Below are positions 1 to 5,506 of a stretch of 6,792 nucleotides of DNA, piece after piece. Location: contig JAVEEB010000314.1 of the NCBI GenBank assembly GCA_030840665.1, positions 1 to 6,792 on the forward strand, read 5' to 3'. The notes beneath the pieces are model-generated. The model was not told the origin of the DNA. It did no database searches and saw nothing but the letters and a program-made list of their open reading frames with translations. Each line of letters begins with the position of its first letter. The first letter of the stretch is position 1. Source of the stretch: Frankiaceae bacterium. GTDB taxonomy: Bacteria > Actinomycetota > Actinomycetes > JAVEEB01. The position numbers were made by a program, and so were the translations under genes.

Positions 1-6
1 TGACAA

Positions 7-27
7 GGAGCCTGAGGTCAAGGCTCC
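7..27 (-). terminator. Hairpin terminator after the VLRF1 gene
   Basis: GGAGCCT (7-13) pairs perfectly with AGGCTCC (21-27) around a 7-base loop. It begins 8 bases past the minus-strand stop codon at 36-38. There is no clear U tract on the minus strand, only TTGTCA, which is common for actinobacterial terminators. It would end the tetR-VLRF1 transcript. Whether a further gene lies beyond the window edge cannot be seen. Confidence 0.5.
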
Positions 28-35
28 GGACGGAA

Positions 36-692
36 TCACTCGCCAGGATCAATGACGCGGATACGCACCGCTCGGAACAGGGCCGGGGTCGCCTGCAACA
101 CAACAAGCTTCGGATCCGGTACGACGAGAAATCGCGGCTGAACGAGTGGCCGCAGCGGCTGGAGTCGCACGTCGGTCATGACCTCTTTCGCCGAGGTGGA
201 CTCACCCCCGAGGATCAGCGCGGTCAGTCCCTTCGCGTCGCCGAGAATCCGCACCGCGACGTCGGCGGCTTCGCTGAGTGCCTCTTTCACCTGGCCCTCG
301 CGGCGGCGCGCGTAGCGGTGCTGCGACCAGCCACCGTTGGAGTTTCGCCCGTGGACGGTCTTCGAGCCGACCTTGCTGGCCTGCAGCGTCTGGCCGTCGA
401 ACACACCGGCCGCATACCCGCCGAGCCGGACGAGGAGCACCCCGACTCGGCGATCTGCGGCGGCGTGCGCGAGGAGGCCGCCGAACGCGGCGTCACCGTC
501 GATCGTGAGCGGCGCGAACGGCACGTCGCACTCGGCGCGGGCACCGTCGGCGGCGACGACGTCGACGCGGTCCGGGGTGGCGGTCCAGGTGGTGGCGCCG
601 TGCCGTTCGGCGAACCCGGCGAACCACTTGCCGAGTCGTTCGGGCGCGACGTCGACGTGCCGGCCGCCCCCGGCCGCCGGGCGGCTAGCCAT
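36..692 (-). CDS. acVLRF1-family peptidyl-tRNA hydrolase (Vms1/ANKZF1-like release-factor fold)
   Basis: 218 aa, about full length for the actinobacterial VLRF1 family. These proteins resemble eukaryotic Vms1/ANKZF1, which cut nascent chains from the tRNA on stalled large ribosomal subunits. Seen here: an N-terminal alpha/beta part; a beta strand near 83-98 (VGVLLVRLGGYAAGVFDG); then a loop at 113-131 with GGWSQ and a basic RYARRR run. Gln124 is in the place of the catalytic glutamine that corresponds to GGQ of release factors. A second alpha/beta half follows (LILGGE near 160). ATG at 692 is the natural start, because the following residues (RPAAGGGRHVDV) look like the usual family N terminus. 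The start overlaps the last 8 bases of the tetR gene and has no good Shine-Dalgarno sequence, so translation is probably coupled. Family assignment is from remembered motifs; activity on ribosomes is inferred. Confidence 0.85.
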   Translation of the reverse strand: MASRPAAGGGRHVDVAPERLGKWFAGFAERHGATTWTATPDRVDVVAADGARAECDVPFAPLTIDGDAAFGGLLAHAAADRRVGVLLVRLGGYAAGVFDGQTLQASKVGSKTVHGRNSNGGWSQHRYARRREGQVKEALSEAADVAVRILGDAKGLTALILGGESTSAKEVMTDVRLQPLRPLVQPRFLVVPDPKLVVLQATPALFRAVRIRVIDPGE

Positions 693-1440
693 GGGTCGTC
701 CGCGAGGTGATCAAGGCGTCGAGCCCGTCCAGGATGCGTTCCAGCCCGAAGGTGAACTCGTCATCCGGATTGTCCGCGGCGTCGAACGTGCCCGCATTCA
801 CGACTGCGTGGACCTCAGGGAAAGCCTCCGGTGTGGTCAGGGAGAGCACCAGCCGGTTGTAGCCATTGAGGGCGTCATCGGGGGACAGATTGGCGGCCTC
901 GAACGCCTCCCGGAGGTCGGCTTCGACGGTGGCCACGTTGCGGACGTAGCCACTGACGAGCAGGATCACCGACGGCTTTTCGGTGGCAGTCAGGGGTGTG
1001 CCACGCAGCAAGGCCAGACCTCGTTCGAACCAGGCGAGCTCATTGGGCGTGATCGGCGGGCCGGAGATCGGCACGCGCACCCCCCACGGGTGGCGCCGGA
1101 ACGCCTTCAGCTCCGCCCACGCCCAGTTGCTCAGCCCTTTCCGCCAATCGGTGATGACGTCCGTAGGCGGCGGCCCGTAGGCGGCGTCGACCATGAGGAG
1201 CAGCAGTTCGTCCTTGGCGGCCACGTACCGGTAGAGCGACATCGTCGCCGTCCCGAGTTCCTTGGCGACGCGGGCCATGGATACGGCGCCCAGCCCTTCG
1301 GCGTCCGCAACCGCGATCCCCGCCTGCACGACGCGCTGCAGCGACAGTCCGGGCTTGGGTCCCTTCGATGGCCGATCGGTCAGACCCCACGCGGCGGCGA
1401 TGCTCGCGGGAATTGACATGTCGCCGCCGGAGTCGGTCAT
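685..1440 (-). CDS. TetR/AcrR-family transcriptional regulator
   Basis: 251 aa. The TetR-type helix-turn-helix lies at about residues 33-80: SLQRVVQAGIAVADAEGL, then SMARVAKELGT and the recognition helix region TATMSLYRYVAAKDEL at 64-79. An extension of about 30 residues precedes it. The rest is helical and resembles the TetR_C ligand-binding class, with a motif around 117-140 (HPWGVRVPISGPPITPNE) often seen in regulators beside drug pumps. ATG at 1440 is preferred because GAAGGA and GAGG precede it; Met8 lacks a ribosome binding site. The gene is divergent from an ABC exporter and shares with it a 96-base region containing two inverted repeats. The usual role would be a repressor of the pump and of itself, released by a small molecule such as the pump substrate. 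Its last 8 bases overlap the VLRF1 gene. The ligand is unknown. Confidence 0.92.
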   Translation of the reverse strand: MTDSGGDMSIPASIAAAWGLTDRPSKGPKPGLSLQRVVQAGIAVADAEGLGAVSMARVAKELGTATMSLYRYVAAKDELLLLMVDAAYGPPPTDVITDWRKGLSNWAWAELKAFRRHPWGVRVPISGPPITPNELAWFERGLALLRGTPLTATEKPSVILLVSGYVRNVATVEADLREAFEAANLSPDDALNGYNRLVLSLTTPEAFPEVHAVVNAGTFDAADNPDDEFTFGLERILDGLDALITSRTTHG

Positions 1441-1461
1441 CGCCTCGTTCTTCCTTCTGGG

Positions 1462-1490
1462 TTGACAGCATCCTAGGCGCTGCGTACATA
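1462..1490 (+). promoter_or_regulatory. Probable promoter of the ABC exporter genes
   Basis: A perfect -35 hexamer TTGACA lies at 1462-1467. After 17 bases follows TACATA (1485-1490), a weak -10; CATACT at 1487-1492 is another candidate with 19-base spacing. The -10 lies inside the first inverted repeat, so a bound repressor would block polymerase. The predicted transcript start near 1497 leaves a leader of about 40 bases with GAGGAG at 1526-1531, five bases before the ATG. Confidence 0.5.
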
Positions 1491-1498
1491 CTACGCAG
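1470..1498 (-). promoter_or_regulatory. Possible promoter of tetR-VLRF1
   Basis: On the minus strand TAGGAT (1475 down to 1470) fits an actinobacterial -10 and lies about 30 bases upstream of the tetR ATG. The -35 position would fall on CTGCGT within the first inverted repeat and is poor. If right, the same operator covers both divergent promoters and the regulator is autoregulated. Weak evidence. Confidence 0.3.
1480..1498. promoter_or_regulatory. Inverted repeat, probable TetR operator 1
   Basis: CTGCGTA, five bases, TACGCAG: a perfect 7-bp inverted repeat centred on 1489. It lies between the divergent tetR and ABC exporter genes and overlaps the predicted -10 of the exporter. Size and position are typical of TetR-family operators. 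That this TetR protein binds it is inferred. Confidence 0.7.
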
Positions 1499-1501
1499 TA
1501 A

Positions 1502-1518
1502 CGCGTACGTCATACGCA
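1502..1518. promoter_or_regulatory. Inverted repeat, probable TetR operator 2
   Basis: CGCGTA, five bases, TACGCA: perfect over the inner 5 bp, centred on 1510. It is 21 bp from operator 1, about two helical turns. The two 21-bp units beginning at 1481 and 1502 match at 16 of 21 positions. It lies just downstream of the predicted exporter transcript start, where a second dimer would act as a roadblock. Confidence 0.62.
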
Positions 1519-1536
1519 ATAATACGAGGAGCGGCG

Positions 1537-2496
1537 ATGAATCGGCCTTTGGCCATCGAGATGTGCGGCGTCGTCAAGTCGTACAAGGGAATCCGTGTCC
1601 TGGACGGGATCGAGCTCGCCGTGAAATCGGGCAGCGTGTTCGCCCTGCTCGGCCCTAACGGCGCCGGGAAGACGACACTCGTCCGAATTCTGGCGACGCT
1701 GTCGACGGCTGATGCGGGCTCGGTGCGCGTCGCGGGCCTCGACGTCGTACGGAACCGGCGTCAAGTGCGGCAACTGGTGAGCCTGACCGGCCAGTTCGCG
1801 GCGGTCGACGAGCCGCTCACCGGCGATGAGAACCTGCGAATGGTGGGTCGCCTGGCGGGGCTGAGTTCGACGGAAGCGAGCACGCGGGCGAGCCAGCTGC
1901 TTGGCGAGTTCGACCTTGTGGACGCGGGGGCTCGTCGCGTCTCCACGTACTCGGGCGGCATGCGCCGCAAGCTCGACCTTGCCGCAAGTCTCGTCGTACA
2001 GCCGTCGGTTCTGTTCCTCGACGAGCCCACCACCGGCCTCGACCCGCGTAGTCGTCAGCAGATGTATGCGGTGGTTCGCGCGCTGGTGGCTGAGGGGGTC
2101 ACCGTGTTCTTGACGACGCAATACTTGGAAGAGGCGGACCAGCTCGCCGACCAGATCGCACTCATCGACGCGGGGCGCATCGTTGCGCAGGGGGCCCCGG
2201 CGGAGCTGAAGAGCCGTGTTGCCGATCAGGTGCTATCCCTGACGATGAGAAGCGCCGGTGCGTTGGCGGATGCCGTTGCGGTGCTGGGATCTCGGGCGTC
2301 GCCGATGCCCGGGCTCTGCGTCGAGGTGGCGACCGATGGCAGCGCCCGCGACGTGCGCGCCCTGCTGGACACGGTCGACCCTGGTGGGCTGGGACTGGAA
2401 GCCTTCACGATCCGCAGCGCAACGCTTGATGACGTCTTTCTCGCCCTGACCGGGCGTGCGTCGGCACCCGCTCTCGAGGAGGCCTTGCATGTCTGA
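1537..2496 (+). CDS. ABC exporter ATP-binding protein, daunorubicin-resistance (DrrA) type
   Basis: 319 aa cytoplasmic ATPase that would power the permease encoded next to it. All nucleotide-binding motifs are present: Walker A GPNGAGKT at 39-46, Q-loop Gln86, signature YSGGMRR at 138-144, Walker B VLFLDEP at 158-164, and D-loop GLD at 167-169. The switch position reads TTQYLEEAD (193-201), with Gln195 where most ABC ATPases carry His; from memory this substitution is typical of the DrrA group. A C-terminal part of about 90 residues ends with TLDDVFLALTG (296-306), the DrrA-type regulatory tail that contacts the permease. Start ATG at 1537 follows GAGGAG at a 5-base spacing. The stop overlaps the permease start. 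DrrA-group pumps export anthracyclines and other hydrophobic drugs; the substrate here is unknown. Confidence 0.95.
   Translation: MNRPLAIEMCGVVKSYKGIRVLDGIELAVKSGSVFALLGPNGAGKTTLVRILATLSTADAGSVRVAGLDVVRNRRQVRQLVSLTGQFAAVDEPLTGDENLRMVGRLAGLSSTEASTRASQLLGEFDLVDAGARRVSTYSGGMRRKLDLAASLVVQPSVLFLDEPTTGLDPRSRQQMYAVVRALVAEGVTVFLTTQYLEEADQLADQIALIDAGRIVAQGAPAELKSRVADQVLSLTMRSAGALADAVAVLGSRASPMPGLCVEVATDGSARDVRALLDTVDPGGLGLEAFTIRSATLDDVFLALTGRASAPALEEALHV
2476..2482 (+). promoter_or_regulatory. Ribosome binding site that fixes the permease start
   Basis: GAGGAGG ends 6 bases before ATG 2489, inside the last codons of the ATPase gene. It selects this ATG over the in-frame ATG at 2456, which has no such site and would add 11 residues. 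Confidence 0.75.
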
Positions 2497-3274
2497 GGAA
2501 ACACTGATCGCGCCCATCGGCGTGCTCGCGTTTCGTCACGCCTCGGTCCTCGCCGGCCGCTGCGCACGGATTTCGAGCCGCAACCTCGACGCGGTCATCA
2601 TGTCGGTGATGCTGCCGGTCATGTTGCTGCTGATGTTCGTGTACCTGTTCGGCGGCGCACTCAACACGGGCGGGCGCTATCTGACGTACGTCATCCCTGG
2701 GGTCCTGCTCCTTTGTGCCGGCTTCGGCGCGGCGACGACGGCCGTGACGGTGAGCCAGGACATGACGAGCGGCATCATGGATCGGCTCCGGTCCATGAAC
2801 GTTTCCGCTCCCGCGTTCCTGTCCGGCCACGTGGCGGCCAGCGTGGCGCGCAATGCGATGGCGACGGTATGCGTCAGCGCGGTCGCCGTCGCGATCGGGT
2901 TCCGGACGTCGTCGGGCGCGGCCCAATTGTTGTTGGCCATCGGCGTGCTCGCCGCGTACGTCGTGGCGATCTCGTGGCTCGCCGCGGCGGCGGGCCTACT
3001 GGCGAAGACGCCCGAGTCGGCGAACGGATTCACGTTCCTGTTCATGTTTCTGCCGTACGCGAGCAGCGCCTTCGTGCCCATTTCGACGATGCCCACGTGG
3101 ATGCAGGGGTTCGCGCGCAATCAGCCTGTCACCCCGTTGGTGGAGACGATGCGGGGACTTCTTGTCGGGACGCCGGTGGGGAATGCGCCCGTGCGGGGCG
3201 CTCTGTGGTGCGTTGGCCTGCTGATCGTGTCGGTCGCCGGATCGGGTGTGCTGTTCCGGCGCCGTACGCGCTAG
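2489..3274 (+). CDS. ABC-2 type exporter permease, DrrB type
   Basis: 261 aa from ATG 2489, which overlaps the ATPase stop by 8 bases. Six hydrophobic segments can be read: about 35-57, 64-88, 113-137, 145-172, 179-199 and 236-256. The N terminus is short and cytoplasmic. Between helices 2 and 3 is the sequence DMTSGIMDRLRSM (91-103), the cytoplasmic segment conserved in ABC-2 permeases that couples to the ATPase. NQPVTPLVETMRGLL (211-225), before the last helix, is also typical of DrrB proteins. The chain ends with RRRTR, consistent with an inside C terminus. It should form an inner-membrane dimer with two ATPase subunits and export a hydrophobic compound. The gene pair shares promoter and regulation with the divergent tetR. 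Nothing appears truncated. Confidence 0.93.
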   Translation: MSEETLIAPIGVLAFRHASVLAGRCARISSRNLDAVIMSVMLPVMLLLMFVYLFGGALNTGGRYLTYVIPGVLLLCAGFGAATTAVTVSQDMTSGIMDRLRSMNVSAPAFLSGHVAASVARNAMATVCVSAVAVAIGFRTSSGAAQLLLAIGVLAAYVVAISWLAAAAGLLAKTPESANGFTFLFMFLPYASSAFVPISTMPTWMQGFARNQPVTPLVETMRGLLVGTPVGNAPVRGALWCVGLLIVSVAGSGVLFRRRTR

Positions 3275-3335
3275 CCGTCGCTCGACATCCACAAAGGGGG
3301 ACACAAAAAACGTTGTCCACATTGAGTTGTTGGCA

Positions 3336-3364
3336 TTGCATGGCGTCACCGGCTTCGATAGACT
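3336..3364 (+). promoter_or_regulatory. Possible leaderless promoter of the HNH gene
   Basis: TTGCAT (3336-3341), 17 bases, TAGACT (3359-3364). The -10 fits the actinobacterial TANNNT pattern, and a start 7 bases later falls at 3371-3372, on or next to the ATG. No Shine-Dalgarno sequence precedes that ATG, which agrees with a leaderless transcript. The rest of the 97-base gap after the permease holds no gene. A 5-bp hairpin (3299-3303 with 3314-3318) is too weak to call a terminator. Confidence 0.42.
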
Positions 3365-3379
3365 CGAACACATGTTCGA
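3364..3379. promoter_or_regulatory. SOS box (LexA binding site) over the HNH start codon
   Basis: TCGAAC, ACAT, GTTCGA: an exact match to the mycobacterial/actinobacterial LexA consensus TCGAAC-N4-GTTCGA. The ATG at 3372-3374 lies inside it. LexA bound here would cover the predicted transcript start, so the gene should be off until DNA damage. Several 13E12-family genes of Mycobacterium tuberculosis are reported as LexA-controlled, which fits. Confidence 0.85.
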
Positions 3380-4889
3380 ACATGTCTCGGCAGTTGCCAT
3401 TCGTGATGGCGTGCCGTCCTATCCGGTAACGATGCCGCAAATGGTCATGCGCGGCGCTGTCGAGACGGTGCTCGGGTCCTTCACTGCCGCTGAAATCCTG
3501 GCGGTGCTCGAGGAGGAGCCACCGTCGGAGCGCACGGTCATCTTGGCCTGCGCTGTCGGTCGTCGGACGCTGACCGCGAACGACAAGGCCGCACTCCTTG
3601 CCGTATGGGTTCGCATCGAGTCGTGGACGCTCGCGCAGGTGGACAAGGCGATCGTCGCTGTTGCCGGCTCCACACCGACCCCCGATGACTGGGGCAAGGA
3701 TGAGGCCGCGCTGTGCATGCGGATGTCGACGGTGAGTGCGACTGGTCGAGTCGCGATGGCCCGGACCAGGCAGGGTCAGCTCGGGGGCATTGGCGCCGCG
3801 CTGGAGGCCGGGATTCTCCTGACAGGGCAGGCCTTCGACCTTGTCACCGCGGTGGGCTCGCTGTCGGACGACATTGCGGAGGCGGTTGTCGCCTCCGTGT
3901 TGCCGGGCGCAGATGGGACGACCCGCGCAGAGCTTCGGAAGGCGACAAGCAAGGCCGTCATCGCCATCGACCCGGACGGTGCGGCATCCCGTCACGTCGC
4001 CGCCAAACGGGACCGACGTGTGCGGCTGTATCCCGCTCCCGACAACATGGCAGATGTCATAGTGACGCTTCCGGCTTCAGAAGCCGAGACGGTGTTCCGC
4101 GCCCTGGACGCGAGGGCTCGCCGGGACATCGCGCAGGCAAGGGCGGCTGCGCTGGCGGCTGACCCCACGGCAGTCGTGCCACATGTCTCGCTCGACAACG
4201 CACGTGCGGACGCGCTTGTTGACTGGGCACAGACGCAGCTGGCCGACCCGGACCTGCCGCGGGCACAGGGCCGACGTGTCGAGCTGCGCGTCACCATGAC
4301 GCTGCCTTGCTTGCTTGGCCTTGCCGAGCACCCCGCCTACCTGGAGGGCTACGGGCCCATCAGCCCAGACATCGCCCGCGAGCTGCTCCCGGAGGGGCGG
4401 CTGCGAAGGCTTGTGACCGACCCGGTGACTGGTCACCTTCTCGATGTCGGTCAGACGAGTTATCCACCACCACAAGCCATGGTCGACTTCGTCGTGACAC
4501 GGGACGCGACGTGCATTCTTCGCGGCTGCTCGCGACCGGCTCGACATTGCGACCTCGACCATCGGGTTGAGTTCTCCCATGGCGGTTCGACGAGTTCCGA
4601 GAATCTGGCGTGCCTCTGCGAACGGCACCACACGATGAAGCACAAGGGCGGTTGGCGACTCGTCACGACCAGATTTGGCGATCTCGTCTTCATTAGCGCG
4701 GCCGGCCGCCGGTACCCCGTCGACCGGGAATCGGTCGACCCCTCGTTTGTCCGAGGTGCTGTCTGTAGCGACGTGCAAGGCGGGTCGGGCGTGCCGCACG
4801 TGCCGGGCGAGGTTGACACAGGGTCGCGTCTGCCGTCGCCGTCGCCTTTGTCGTCGGACGCGCACTACGACATGGACCCGCCGTTCTAG
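3372..4889 (+). CDS. DUF222 / HNH endonuclease-signature protein (13E12-repeat family)
   Basis: 505 aa from ATG 3372. A long, mainly helical DUF222 region occupies about residues 20-330. A C-terminal HNH domain at about 381-425 has zinc-ligand candidates Cys381, Cys386, Cys414 and His419. The nuclease core is Asp396-His397 in CDLDHRVEF, Asn411 in SENLACLC, and His420 in RHH. Trp-containing GGWRL follows, as in the family. The last 65 residues or so are low-complexity, ending DPPF. The start was chosen because MFEH resembles the usual family N terminus and the SOS box sits exactly there; a GTG at 3246 would add 42 unconvincing residues inside the permease gene. HNH domains cut DNA with a metal ion. 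The family's true role is unknown; SOS control and a multicopy habit suggest selfish or DNA-damage-linked behaviour. All core residues are intact. Confidence 0.88.
   Translation: MFEHVSAVAIRDGVPSYPVTMPQMVMRGAVETVLGSFTAAEILAVLEEEPPSERTVILACAVGRRTLTANDKAALLAVWVRIESWTLAQVDKAIVAVAGSTPTPDDWGKDEAALCMRMSTVSATGRVAMARTRQGQLGGIGAALEAGILLTGQAFDLVTAVGSLSDDIAEAVVASVLPGADGTTRAELRKATSKAVIAIDPDGAASRHVAAKRDRRVRLYPAPDNMADVIVTLPASEAETVFRALDARARRDIAQARAAALAADPTAVVPHVSLDNARADALVDWAQTQLADPDLPRAQGRRVELRVTMTLPCLLGLAEHPAYLEGYGPISPDIARELLPEGRLRRLVTDPVTGHLLDVGQTSYPPPQAMVDFVVTRDATCILRGCSRPARHCDLDHRVEFSHGGSTSSENLACLCERHHTMKHKGGWRLVTTRFGDLVFISAAGRRYPVDRESVDPSFVRGAVCSDVQGGSGVPHVPGEVDTGSRLPSPSPLSSDAHYDMDPPF
4719..4739. repeat. 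8-bp perfect inverted repeat inside the HNH gene
   Basis: GTCGACCG (4719-4726), a 5-base spacer, then CGGTCGAC (4732-4739). It lies in codons for the low-complexity C-terminal tail after the HNH domain. It could be chance in GC-rich DNA, an RNA hairpin, or a protein site. Confidence 0.5.
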
Positions 4890-4906
4890 GGCGACAACCC
4901 GATTGA

Positions 4907-5116
4907 CGAAGTTGTTGCTGGGGCCGCCCGCTGCCACGGGCGAAGAGCCAGTGGCGCGCGCCGCCTCCGGAGCAGGTCATCGCCCACACCAACCTCTATT
5001 GGCGATACCAGGAAGCACCGGGCCGGGTGGCCGGCGTCTCCGACACGAAGGACGAGACGTTCACCGGCCGAGTGGCGTCAGTCATCGGCGGGACGTTGGC
5101 GGTGCTTCTTGATTGA
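4907..5116 (+). pseudogene. 3' remnant of an unrecognised protein gene
   Basis: A frame open from 4907 to the TGA at 5114-5116 shows coding-like composition although it has no ATG or GTG before 5027. My hand count over 4931-5113 (61 codons) gives G+C of about 69%, 52% and 82% at codon positions 1, 2 and 3, the classic high-GC coding pattern. It reads as ordinary protein, for instance PPEQVIAHTNLYWRYQEAPG, and ends GGTLAVLLD. I do not recognise the family. An in-frame TGA at 4904-4906 closes it upstream, and the signal starts right after the HNH stop at 4889. The simplest reading is a gene whose 5' part was lost when the HNH or pump genes arrived. The last 39 bases overlap the end of the convergent arfB-like gene. 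A 6-bp hairpin (4925-4942) and a GC hairpin (5022-5035) lie inside it. Confidence 0.4.
4925..4942 (+). terminator. Weak hairpin after the HNH gene
   Basis: CGCCCG (4925-4930) pairs with CGGGCG (4937-4942) around CTGCCA, 35 bases past the HNH stop and without a U tract. It is the only nearby candidate for a terminator of the HNH transcript. It also lies in the coding-like remnant, so it may be incidental. Confidence 0.25.
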
Positions 5117-5506
5117 TCCGCGGTGCTTCTTCGCTTCGATGCGGCGGGCGCGGGCGCCTGCGGAGGGTTTCGTCGGGCGGCGAGCCGCGGCCGGTGGTGC
5201 GATCGCGTCACGCAGCAGGAGGCAGAGCCGGGCAAGGGCCGCGTCGCGGTTGCGCAACTGCGAACGGTGTTCACTCGCGCTGATCGTCACGACACCGTCC
5301 ACGAGGCGGGCTCCGAGCCGCTGCACCGCACGAGCACGCAAATAGTCAGGCAGGGTTGGGGAACGAAGCACGTCGTACGAGAGCTCGGCCTTGCTGTCCG
5401 ACGTATTGACGCCCTGCCCACCCGGACCCGACGACCGCGAGAACCGCCACGACAGCTCGGCCTCGGGGATGACCAACCGGTCGTTGATGACGAGACCGTC
5501 GGTCAC
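5078..5506 (-). CDS. arfB: ArfB/YaeJ-type peptidyl-tRNA hydrolase (ribosome rescue)
   Basis: 142 aa, normal for ArfB. The catalytic GGQ is at residues 29-31 in SRSSGPGGQGVNTSDSKAEL, the release-factor domain 3 signature. It is followed by a small alpha/beta body with ISASEHRSQLRNRDAAL (75-91). There is no codon-recognition domain, so it does not read stop codons. Instead it has the basic C-terminal tail (about 109-138, with RRPTKPS, EAKKHRG, KKHRQ) that enters the empty mRNA channel of ribosomes stalled on broken messages. It hydrolyses the peptidyl-tRNA to free them. The start is GTG at 5506, sharing the 4 bases GTGA with the stop of the DUF6457 gene, so translation is coupled. It is the last gene of the mobA operon. 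Its end overlaps by 39 bases a coding-like remnant on the other strand. Confidence 0.92.
   Translation of the reverse strand: MTDGLVINDRLVIPEAELSWRFSRSSGPGGQGVNTSDSKAELSYDVLRSPTLPDYLRARAVQRLGARLVDGVVTISASEHRSQLRNRDAALARLCLLLRDAIAPPAAARRPTKPSAGARARRIEAKKHRGSIKKHRQRPADD

Noticed and set aside
1027..1040. TTCGAAC inside tetR as a second LexA site
   Set aside because: It lacks the second half-site at the required 4-base spacing.
337..1416. Long plus-strand open frame antisense to tetR and the VLRF1 gene
   Set aside because: Its translation is rich in Arg, Pro and Gly and has no family motifs, while both minus-strand frames carry clear domain signatures. It is a by-product of high GC.
2456..2488. 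ATG 2456 as start of the permease
   Set aside because: It adds an arginine-rich 11-residue extension with no ribosome binding site, while GAGGAGG stands 6 bases before ATG 2489.
3299..3318. GGACA/TGTCC hairpin after the permease as terminator
   Set aside because: The stem is only 5 bp with a 10-base loop and no U tract.
3246..3371. GTG start at 3246 giving a 547-residue HNH protein
   Set aside because: It would begin inside the permease gene without a ribosome binding site, and the extra 42 residues resemble no family N terminus. The SOS box and -10 fit ATG 3372.
4424..4437. GGTGAC-TG-GTCACC inverted repeat in the HNH gene
   Set aside because: Short, within well-conserved coding sequence, and expected by chance at this GC content.
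4077..4937. Minus-strand open frame antisense to the HNH gene
   Set aside because: The plus strand carries an intact DUF222/HNH protein with all catalytic residues; the antisense product is Arg/Ala-rich and featureless. The same holds for the frame at 3129-3995.
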